Positions 1 through 5,038 of a DNA stretch of 5,877 nt are shown here, piece after piece. How positions within the stretch are numbered: the first letter of the stretch is position 1; each line of letters starts with the position of its first letter. Below the pieces are notes generated by a model. That model did no database searches, was not told where the DNA came from, and worked only from the letters and a program-made list of their open reading frames with translations. The position numbers were made by a program, and so were the translations under genes. The DNA comes from an uncultured Chitinophagaceae bacterium (GTDB lineage Bacteria; Bacteroidota; Bacteroidia; Chitinophagales; Chitinophagaceae), in the NCBI GenBank assembly GCA_946885335.1, contig CAMPGG010000215.1, forward strand, positions 1-5,877, given 5' to 3'.

Positions 1-75
1 GATATTGTTTTGGCCTGGGACCAGGCTGAAAAGCTTAGCAGGAAGCAAAAACCAAGTAATCCTAATTTGAGATAA
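1..75 (+). CDS. 3' end of an unidentified protein gene (partial, cut by left edge)
   Basis: Reading from base 1 there are 24 sense codons and then TAA at 73-75. The predicted C-terminus begins DIVLAWDQAEKL and ends in a basic, polar tail (KQKPSNPNLR). The mixed, non-repetitive composition, and the sharp drop to very AT-rich DNA right after the stop, fit the end of a real gene. The other two forward frames are also open for part of this stretch, so frame choice rests on composition alone. I do not recognise the family. The gene would be co-oriented with the FadR-type regulator about 270 bp downstream, and no linking function can be inferred. Confidence 0.45.
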   Translation, partial: DIVLAWDQAEKLSRKQKPSNPNLR

Positions 76-347
76 GCAGCACTTCTCATACAGCATTAAT
101 TTTTTTAGATGAGTATTATGTATGACATAATAAAGTTAACAGAATTTATCTTTATTCTCCAAAAAAAATTTATTTGATTTTAATTGGTTGATTTCAAGCA
201 GATTAAGAGTTGAATAAAAACTTTTTGATTTTTGCGTTTATGATTTAACTTCGAATAAGTATTACATAATTTAAACCTTTTCTCCTGCCACATTTATTAA
301 AAACAGTTGATACCAGCTCGCTGGTAGATAAAGTAGAAGCCAGCCTG
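76..347. other. AT-rich intergenic region upstream of the GntR/FadR regulator
   Basis: This stretch of about 270 bp has many stops in all frames up to about position 269. From 270 the frame of the downstream regulator is open, and from about 300 it encodes residues resembling the family N-terminus, so the right-hand part is probably coding. I see no exact TAnnTTTG element, no strong Shine-Dalgarno sequence and no GC-rich terminator. A weak 7-bp inverted repeat (AATAAAG at 129-135, CTTTATT at 150-156) is unremarkable in such AT-rich DNA. The one striking element is the palindrome at 311-326, listed separately. Confidence 0.6.
311..326. promoter_or_regulatory. Perfect 7-2-7 palindrome, candidate operator for the adjacent FadR-type regulator
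   Basis: The sequence is TACCAGC-TC-GCTGGTA, with two perfectly complementary 7-base arms and a 2-base centre, ending 21 bases before the GTG at 348. FadR-subfamily GntR proteins bind short palindromes as dimers and commonly autoregulate, so this could be an autoregulatory site. The caveat is that the bases also fit codons for an N-terminal extension of the regulator (T-S-S-L-V), so the symmetry may be coincidental coding sequence. No second copy is visible in the divergent region upstream of the minus-strand glycan genes. Confidence 0.35.
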
Positions 348-977
348 GTGGAACTTTTACAAGAGCGAAAACTCGCTGTGGGTGACGTTATTCCAAAAGA
401 AATTGAATTGGCCCAAAGACTTGGCGTAAGCAGAACAGTTATCAGGGAAGCGCTTACCCGGTTAAGAATTATGGGATTGATAGAATCTAAAAAGAAGAAG
501 GGCTCTGTAATTACCAGCCCTGATCTTTTTGGTATGATGAGTAAGAGCATGAACCCTCACATCCTGGACCAGGAAACTTTAAAAGAAATTTTTGAGATCA
601 GGTTAGTGCTTGAAATAGGCATGGCGGACCTGCTGTTTCATCGTATTAAAAAAGAGGACATCCAGCAATTAAAAGAGATTGTCAGCAATGAGCCTCCCGC
701 AACTCAATACCATCTTTTTAATATTGAACATGAAATTGCTTTTCATGGAAAGTTGTATGAAATAACGGGGAACAGTACACTGAAAAAGTTTCAAAAAATG
801 TTGCTGCCTGTTTTTGATTATGTGCATCACAGCGGGCTGCTAAAAAAACAACCGCTTTTAAAAACATTCGTTTCACATAAAGACCTGGTGTCGATCCTGG
901 AAAACGGGAACCCGGAACAATTCAGGAATGGCATGCGCAATCATTTAGAGAACCACTTTGCAAGACTGTTCGATTAG
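348..977 (+). CDS. GntR-family transcriptional regulator, FadR subfamily (FCD domain)
   Basis: This is a DNA-binding repressor or activator of the FadR/FCD group, a family that often senses sugar acids or other small carboxylates. An N-terminal winged helix-turn-helix is visible (residues about 10-57; core LAQRLGVSRTVIREALTRLR at 21-40, wing KKKKGSVIT). A helical FCD ligand domain follows from about 75 to 207. Candidate metal or ligand residues are E129, H133, H177 and H199. The H177-H199 spacing is the family's HX21H, and E129 stands where the family usually has Asp. The GTG at 348 is the only ordinary start codon in the frame, but it falls inside the first helix. The open frame continues upstream to 270 and encodes SSLVDKVEASLV, which looks like the normal family N-terminus, so the true protein is probably about 15-20 residues longer. 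It may use a rare start codon, or a sequence error may hide the start. The gene converges on the minus-strand glycan genes. Family assignment is secure, but ligand and targets are unknown. Confidence 0.9.
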   Translation: MELLQERKLAVGDVIPKEIELAQRLGVSRTVIREALTRLRIMGLIESKKKKGSVITSPDLFGMMSKSMNPHILDQETLKEIFEIRLVLEIGMADLLFHRIKKEDIQQLKEIVSNEPPATQYHLFNIEHEIAFHGKLYEITGNSTLKKFQKMLLPVFDYVHHSGLLKKQPLLKTFVSHKDLVSILENGNPEQFRNGMRNHLENHFARLFD

Positions 978-1125
978 AAGAATGAAAATATTTGCACCTT
1001 AACAATAAGTCAAAATTTAAAAGTTAAAATGCAAAAACCTTAAGATTGGGAAATATCTCACAGGTTAGAAAGATCGAAAAACGTTTTACATATTACACTT
1101 AACTTTTCGCAAACGATTTACCAGG
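978..1125. other. Convergent intergenic gap between the regulator and the DUF1080 gene
   Basis: This 148-bp AT-rich spacer lies between the ends of two converging genes. I see no GC-rich stem followed by a T-run in either direction, and only a short AAAACGTTTT palindrome at 1078-1087. Transcription must end here or read into the opposing gene, but no intrinsic terminator can be called. Confidence 0.5.
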
Positions 1126-1956
1126 TTAACGTCTTTGTAATTGATTTATCTTTTTCTTCAGCTCTATTGGATCGCTCGTAAACTTTTCCAGATTATATAA
1201 TTCAACTTTTCTGAAATCGATCGGGTGACTTTCACTTTGCAGGGAAATGGTGCCTTCCTTAATAGTTACGCCATCCTTTTTGTCCAGGCGTTGTGTCCAC
1301 GGATCCCTTCCGTCATACTGCGGCTTTGTATAAACCATCACCGTATCGCCGTTTACAATATGTTTCATAATAGAATCACCAAGCACTAATATTTCTGCAC
1401 GAACCCATTGATCTCCATGAAAAGTTGCTGATGAAGAATTGATACAATGCGGGGTGAATAAACTATCATGCATAAATACATTTGTGCCGGGTGTACAAAG
1501 GTTGTTTGTAGGCCGGGGATTTTGACCATCGCCACCTAAAAACTGTGCTTCGAGAGAAACAGGAAAATCCTGTTCAAGCGCCATGGTCTCCGGTGATTGT
1601 CCATGAAGCATGGCACCACTGTTTCGCAGGGCCCAGCCTGCACCTCCTTTTACCTGATCGCCTGTGAACCTGTATTCCACAGCCAGTAAGTATGAACTGA
1701 ATTTGTCTTTGTAAAAAATATGTCCGAACTGATCATCGAAGTTTTCATACTGATCATAACGCACTTTCAATAAACCATCTTCAACCCTGAAAGTATTGCC
1801 AAAGTTTTCATTCAACGCATGATTCCTGATCTTGATCGTCCAGTCATTCATGTCCTTGCCATTGAACAATTGGATCCAGTCATTTTGCGGAATTTTACTG
1901 GTGGCATTACAACTAACAATAAGCAATAGGGTAAAATATAAAAAGAGTCTTGTCAT
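1126..1956 (-). CDS. DUF1080 / 3-keto-disaccharide hydrolase domain lipoprotein
   Basis: This is a 276-residue exported lipoprotein. A hydrophobic signal (residues 4-14) ends in a lipobox with the sequence IVSC, which puts the lipidated Cys at position 16. The rest is one DUF1080 domain (Pfam also calls it 3-keto-disaccharide hydrolase), a concanavalin-like jelly roll. The diagnostic entry motif is WIQLFNGKDMNDW at 27-39, followed by FRVEDGLLKV (56-65), NSGAMLHGQ (112-120), SLEAQFLGG (134-142) and the closing strand motif around ISLQSESHPIDFRKVEL (237-253). Some family members are reported to hydrolyse 3-keto-glycosides made by partner dehydrogenases, while many remain uncharacterised. No GFO/IDH-type dehydrogenase is present here, so the activity is inferred. 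It is the last of three minus-strand genes, 135 bp after the GH29 stop. It could belong to the same transcript or be started separately. A leader motif is shared with the GH29 gene. Confidence 0.88.
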   Translation of the reverse strand: MTRLFLYFTLLLIVSCNATSKIPQNDWIQLFNGKDMNDWTIKIRNHALNENFGNTFRVEDGLLKVRYDQYENFDDQFGHIFYKDKFSSYLLAVEYRFTGDQVKGGAGWALRNSGAMLHGQSPETMALEQDFPVSLEAQFLGGDGQNPRPTNNLCTPGTNVFMHDSLFTPHCINSSSATFHGDQWVRAEILVLGDSIMKHIVNGDTVMVYTKPQYDGRDPWTQRLDKKDGVTIKEGTISLQSESHPIDFRKVELYNLEKFTSDPIELKKKINQLQRR

Positions 1957-1962
1957 TCTTTA

Positions 1963-1981
1963 ATGGATTATTGTATTGATT
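1963..1981 (-). promoter_or_regulatory. Leader motif upstream of the DUF1080 gene, shared with the GH29 gene
   Basis: On the minus strand this reads AATCAATACAATAATCCAT and ends 6 bases before the ATG. It matches the element at 3422-3440 at 17 of 19 positions. The function is unknown. It may be a translation-enhancing leader, a binding site for an RNA or protein, or a remnant of a local duplication. Confidence 0.4.
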
Positions 1982-2053
1982 GAATGAAATTGGTTTTAAA
2001 AATACAGAACATTAAATAAGAATAAAATAGAAAATCTTTGAACAGCGGTTAAT

Positions 2054-2081
2054 CTAAACACTAAACGCTAAACCCTAAACG
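2054..2081. repeat. Four-unit tandem heptamer repeat (CTAAACN)
   Basis: The plus strand shows four head-to-tail 7-base units (CTAAACA, CTAAACG, CTAAACC, CTAAACG) that differ only at the last base. In the direction of local transcription they read as GTTTAG plus one variable base. The array starts 10 bases past the GH29 stop codon, in the gap before the DUF1080 gene. It is too short and unspaced for a CRISPR array, and its role is unknown. Confidence 0.75.
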
Positions 2082-2091
2082 TTAATGCTCA

Positions 2092-3420
2092 CTATTTAAA
2101 TTCTACAAGAACAATAGTATCCGGTCCCGTGATATTTACATCGTTTAATGAAATACTCAGTCCTTCTTTAGCCTGGTTATATTTAATCTTTTGAGCTGTT
2201 CCAAAAACTGTTACCTGCTTAACTTTATCATTTACACCCGGGAGTAAAATAGTATTTGTTCCAGGTTTATTAAAAATATGCAGGTAGATCTTTTTATCTT
2301 TTTGCGTTGTAACGCCCCATGCTTGTGGTCCCAAAGGTCCGCCTCTTGTTTCATAAATACTTTCACCAAATTGAGCAAGCCATTTACCTGCTGCAGCCAG
2401 CGTATCTGTAAATTCCGGTTGAATGGCACCATTTGGCATGGGACCTACATTTAATAACAAGTTTGAATTTCGCCCCGCGGCACCAACCAATAGTTGTATT
2501 ACCTGGTTTACTGATTTATAATTCCGGTCCGTGATATTGTAACCCCAGGAACCATTCATGGTTTCACATGATTCCAGCGGTAATTCATCGGATGCTTTTT
2601 GAAAACTTAATCCTGATTTGTTTTCACCCGGAAGGTCTCTTTCAAACATTTGAAAATCTTCGCCGGCTATAGGTGATAAATGATGATTGTTTCCAACCAG
2701 GCACTGCGGTTGCAATTGATGGATCAGTGAATAAATTTCATCGTATTTCCAATCTATTCTTGATGATCTGTCTGTATTGCCCTCCGGGTTCGTCTGGTCC
2801 CAATGTCCATCAAACCAAATGGACATGATATCACCGTAATTGGTTAACAATTCAGTCAATTGGTTTTTCATGAATTGCAGGTATGATGCGTAATTGGATT
2901 CTTTTGTGCGACCAGTTCCCTGGCCGGTTCTTCCCGTTTCTCTTGGATAATCATCCCGGTACCAATCAAGCGTTGAATAATATAACCCCAATGGCATATT
3001 TTGCTTTTTACACTCATCAGCCAGCATTTTCAAAACGTCTTTTCCATAAGGCGTATTGGTGATCTTCCAATCAGCATGTTTGGTATCCCAGTTAGAAAAG
3101 CCATCATGGTGCCGGCTAACAAATACGATGTATTTCATTCCAGCATTTTTTGCAGTAGTCACCCATTTAGCGGCATCAAAATCAACCGGGTTAAATGTGC
3201 GTTGCAACCTGGTGTAATCAACAACTTTAATATTGCGGTTATTCATCACCCATTCACCATCACCCAATAAACTGGATAAGCCCCAGTGAATAAACATACC
3301 ATATTTTTTATCCTGGAACTGCTTACGGCTTTCTATATTCTCCTGGGTGGGATGATATTGTGCAAAAAGAATTAATGAATGCAGAAATATTAAATAAATG
3401 ATGGCAGCAAGTTTTTTCAT
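2092..3420 (-). CDS. Secreted alpha-L-fucosidase, glycoside hydrolase family 29
   Basis: This exo-enzyme releases terminal alpha-L-fucose from glycans by a retaining mechanism, outside the cytoplasm. Numbering is from the ATG at 3420 (442 residues). Residues 1-20 form a signal peptide (MKKLAAIIYLIF onward), cut near LFA-Q. The GH29 barrel follows, with MFIHWG (42-47), RHHDGF (103-108), the WFDG motif carrying the nucleophile D204, and ESC..MNGSWGY (283-294), where E283 aligns with the proposed acid/base Glu of human FUCA1 (WEMC). The LLLNVGP strand motif is at 321-327. A beta-sandwich C-terminal domain fills the remainder from about 355. Length is normal for the family. An in-frame ATG at 3468 would add 16 residues and overlap the upstream gene by 20 bases. 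I prefer 3420 because the signal peptide begins there. The gene starts 28 bases after the FGE stop, so the two are probably co-transcribed. Subfamily A or B and linkage specificity cannot be read from sequence by eye. Confidence 0.95.
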   Translation of the reverse strand: MKKLAAIIYLIFLHSLILFAQYHPTQENIESRKQFQDKKYGMFIHWGLSSLLGDGEWVMNNRNIKVVDYTRLQRTFNPVDFDAAKWVTTAKNAGMKYIVFVSRHHDGFSNWDTKHADWKITNTPYGKDVLKMLADECKKQNMPLGLYYSTLDWYRDDYPRETGRTGQGTGRTKESNYASYLQFMKNQLTELLTNYGDIMSIWFDGHWDQTNPEGNTDRSSRIDWKYDEIYSLIHQLQPQCLVGNNHHLSPIAGEDFQMFERDLPGENKSGLSFQKASDELPLESCETMNGSWGYNITDRNYKSVNQVIQLLVGAAGRNSNLLLNVGPMPNGAIQPEFTDTLAAAGKWLAQFGESIYETRGGPLGPQAWGVTTQKDKKIYLHIFNKPGTNTILLPGVNDKVKQVTVFGTAQKIKYNQAKEGLSISLNDVNITGPDTIVLVEFK

Positions 3421-3421
3421 T

Positions 3422-3440
3422 ATGGACTTTTGTATTGATT
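3422..3440 (-). promoter_or_regulatory. Leader motif upstream of the GH29 gene, shared with the DUF1080 gene
   Basis: On the minus strand it reads AATCAATACAAAAGTCCAT, one base before the ATG at 3420. It fills most of the 28-base spacer after the FGE stop. The copy before the DUF1080 gene is identical at 17 of 19 positions. There is no recognisable Shine-Dalgarno sequence here, as is usual in Bacteroidota. Confidence 0.4.
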
Positions 3441-3448
3441 TAAGAAAA

Positions 3449-4570
3449 TTATTTTTTATCTGAAACATCTTTTACACAACGAAAACCGGTGTGCTCCAAA
3501 CCCGTATCGGGGCTGCTTTTCATGCGCCTTGCAACGCGATACCCACTGCAATAGCTGTCATTACACAAAAAACTACCGCCCCTTAAACTTTTCTTTGGTG
3601 TATAAGGTTCCTGCGGATCCAGGCTTTGCTGAGGCCCGGCAGGATTCACTGCAACAGTATTTGAAATTGTTTGATAATAATTTGCATCATACCAGTCACT
3701 GCACCATTCCCAAACATTTCCTGGCATATCATAAAGCCCGTATGAATTTGGAGCATATGATTTTACAGGAGCAGATTTGATATAACCATCTTTTTGCTGA
3801 TTCAAATAAGGAAACTCACCTTCCCAACTGTTTGTTTTTGTCTCCCCTTTATTTACATGTTCATTTCCCCATGGATAAATATTATTTATTAATCCGCCCC
3901 TTGCAGCAAATTCCCATTCAGCTTCAGTGGGCAACCTTTTATTGGCCCATTTGCAATAGGCCATCGCATCATACCAACTGACATGCACAACCGGAAAATT
4001 TTCTTTACCCGTGATATTTGATCCGGGTCCCTGAGGGTTTTTCCAATTAGCTCCCGGAATCCATTGCCACCATGCATTAACGTTATTCAGATCAACCGGC
4101 CCACTGGCCTGGTGAAAAACCAATGATGCAGGCACCAATGCTTCAGGCGGAGGTGCAGGTGTACCAGGCGGAAGCGTTTTTTTTAACTCGTCCCAATCTG
4201 GTTTTTGTTCTGCAGTAGTAACATAACCGGTAGCGTCAACAAAAGCTTTAAACTGTGCATTGGTTACTTCAGTTTCATCCATCCAGAAAGGTGAAACTTT
4301 TACGGAATGTTTTGGATATTCATCCTGGCTGGCCTGTTCATTATCCCCTCCCATCATAAAAGTTCCACCTGGAATATATACCATGCCTGAGTGAGAAGTA
4401 TCATCACTGCTTTTTATATTTTCATCAATAATTTCTCCCGAAAACCTGGGGCCTGCTTCCATGCAATTATGCGCGGAATCATTTAGTGTAACTGCATTAT
4501 GGCTGTCATTGCTATTGCAAGCCGAAATTGCAATCACACAAATCATTAATATTATTTTGCAAGGAAACAT
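3449..4570 (-). CDS. Formylglycine-generating enzyme (SUMF1/FGE family) exported lipoprotein
   Basis: This 373-residue FGE-fold protein would oxidise the active-site Cys of a sulfatase to C-alpha-formylglycine, using copper and oxygen. The fold starts at MVYIPGGTFMMGG (63-75) and continues with DETEVTNAQF (98-107), PGANWKNPQGPGS (172-184), VHVSWYDAMAYCKWANKRLP (195-214), TEAEWEFAARGG and YGLYDMPGNVWEW (277-289). The stretch GGSFLCNDSYCSGYR (331-345) holds the catalytic pair C336 and C341, with S333 beside them, which matches the human enzyme's GGSYMC-x4-C arrangement. It is therefore a true catalytic-type FGE rather than one of the many Cys-less FGE-sulfatase domain proteins. An N-terminal hydrophobic segment with lipobox ISAC (C18) predicts an envelope lipoprotein, followed by a polar linker to about residue 60. 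It is the first gene of the minus-strand trio, 28 bases ahead of the fucosidase. No sulfatase lies in the window, so its client is unknown. Confidence 0.93.
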   Translation of the reverse strand: MFPCKIILMICVIAISACNSNDSHNAVTLNDSAHNCMEAGPRFSGEIIDENIKSSDDTSHSGMVYIPGGTFMMGGDNEQASQDEYPKHSVKVSPFWMDETEVTNAQFKAFVDATGYVTTAEQKPDWDELKKTLPPGTPAPPPEALVPASLVFHQASGPVDLNNVNAWWQWIPGANWKNPQGPGSNITGKENFPVVHVSWYDAMAYCKWANKRLPTEAEWEFAARGGLINNIYPWGNEHVNKGETKTNSWEGEFPYLNQQKDGYIKSAPVKSYAPNSYGLYDMPGNVWEWCSDWYDANYYQTISNTVAVNPAGPQQSLDPQEPYTPKKSLRGGSFLCNDSYCSGYRVARRMKSSPDTGLEHTGFRCVKDVSDKK

Positions 4571-4730
4571 GCCCTAAATTAATCTTTCCTTATAACACAT
4601 AAAATAAATCGTACAATCAGGCTCTTTGCACTTATTCTATTTTGATGATAATAAGACTTTCCCTAAAATCCAGAATTGAAAAGGTTAATTCATTAGATCA
4701 TTTATTTTTAATAATAAAACTGTAAGAATT

Positions 4731-4761
4731 TTTGTTAAAAAAAATGCGCTTGCTAAATTTG
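4731..4761 (+). promoter_or_regulatory. Putative Bacteroidota-type promoter for the tandem-HAMP gene
   Basis: TTTG at 4731-4734, a 19-base spacer and TAAATTTG at 4754-4761 match the Bacteroidota housekeeping promoter form (-33 TTTG, -7 TAnnTTTG) exactly. Transcription would start a few bases after 4761 and give a leader of roughly 270 bases before the ATG at 5039. The match is by eye in AT-rich DNA, so a chance occurrence is possible. Confidence 0.45.
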
Positions 4762-4770
4762 AAAAATCCT

Positions 4771-4793
4771 GTTTCATAGAATTTTGTTTCATA
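4771..4793 (+). repeat. Short direct repeat GTTTCATA
   Basis: GTTTCATA occurs at 4771-4778 and again at 4786-4793, a 15-base period, with AGAAT-like sequence after each copy. It lies just downstream of the predicted start site of the HAMP gene, where a regulator could bind two sites on roughly the same helical face. The evidence is weak because the DNA is AT-rich. Confidence 0.3.
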
Positions 4794-4963
4794 AGAATGA
4801 ATTGATATCATTGGATTTTATATCCGAAACTAATTTTTGGTCTAATGTTTTCAACTGAAAGATGTTAGAATCTATTTAAAAAGGCTCAATCACTTAATTA
4901 AATTGGTTATATAAAAAATTTAATCTGGACGAATATTTTACAGCATATCATTAAAATGAATTT

Positions 4964-4985
4964 ATTGTAGAAAAAACTCTACAAT
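4964..4985 (+). promoter_or_regulatory. 7-bp hairpin in the leader of the tandem-HAMP gene
   Basis: ATTGTAG (4964-4970) and CTACAAT (4979-4985) are perfect inverted repeats around an A-rich 8-base loop, 53 bases before the ATG at 5039. It could be an operator or an mRNA leader structure. No T-run follows, so it is not a typical intrinsic terminator. Confidence 0.35.
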
Positions 4986-5038
4986 TTATCAATGTATTCA
5001 ATAAAATCATTAGTATTAAAACCCTTTAACTGCCCTAA

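Larger units (their letters stand above)
4571..5038. other. Divergent AT-rich intergenic region (FGE operon / HAMP protein)
   Basis: This 468-bp region contains no credible ORF. It should carry the start signals of both flanking genes. On the plus strand there is a good Bacteroidota promoter match (4731-4761), a short direct repeat (4771-4795) and a hairpin (4964-4985). The word CCCTAAA occurs three times on the plus strand (4572, 4661, 5033), and two of these touch or abut the flanking start codons. I could not find a TAnnTTTG element on the minus strand for the FGE operon. Confidence 0.6.

Noticed and set aside
13..26. Inverted repeat GCCTGG-GA-CCAGGC
   Set aside because: It lies inside the probable coding end of the upstream gene and is followed by coding sequence rather than a T-run, so it is not a terminator. 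It is probably coincidental.
129..156. AATAAAG/CTTTATT inverted repeat as a terminator for the upstream gene
   Set aside because: The stem is all A/T except one G/C pair, the loop is 14 bases and there is no T-run. It is expected by chance in this composition.
245..550. Minus-strand open frame opposite the regulator gene
   Set aside because: It is antisense to a well-recognised GntR/FCD gene. Its predicted Ser/Leu-rich protein has no recognisable motif.
2054..2081. CRISPR-like array
   Set aside because: The units are 7 bases with no spacers, so it is a simple tandem repeat.
2232..2432. Alternative-frame minus-strand open frame within the fucosidase C-terminus
   Set aside because: It is out of frame with GH29 and has no domain features.
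3001..3270. Plus-strand open frame inside the fucosidase gene
   Set aside because: It is antisense to conserved GH29 sequence, with no family resemblance or start context.
3421..3468. Longer start for the fucosidase at 3468
   Set aside because: It would overlap the FGE gene by 20 bases and put 16 polar residues ahead of a clean signal peptide. The ATG at 3420 gives a standard exported GH29 protein.
3529..3780. Plus-strand open frame inside the FGE gene
   Set aside because: It lies opposite the FGE catalytic Cys region, so the sequence is explained by the minus-strand gene.
3889..4077. Alternative-frame minus-strand open frame within the FGE gene
   Set aside because: It overlaps conserved FGE core sequence in another frame and is a shadow.
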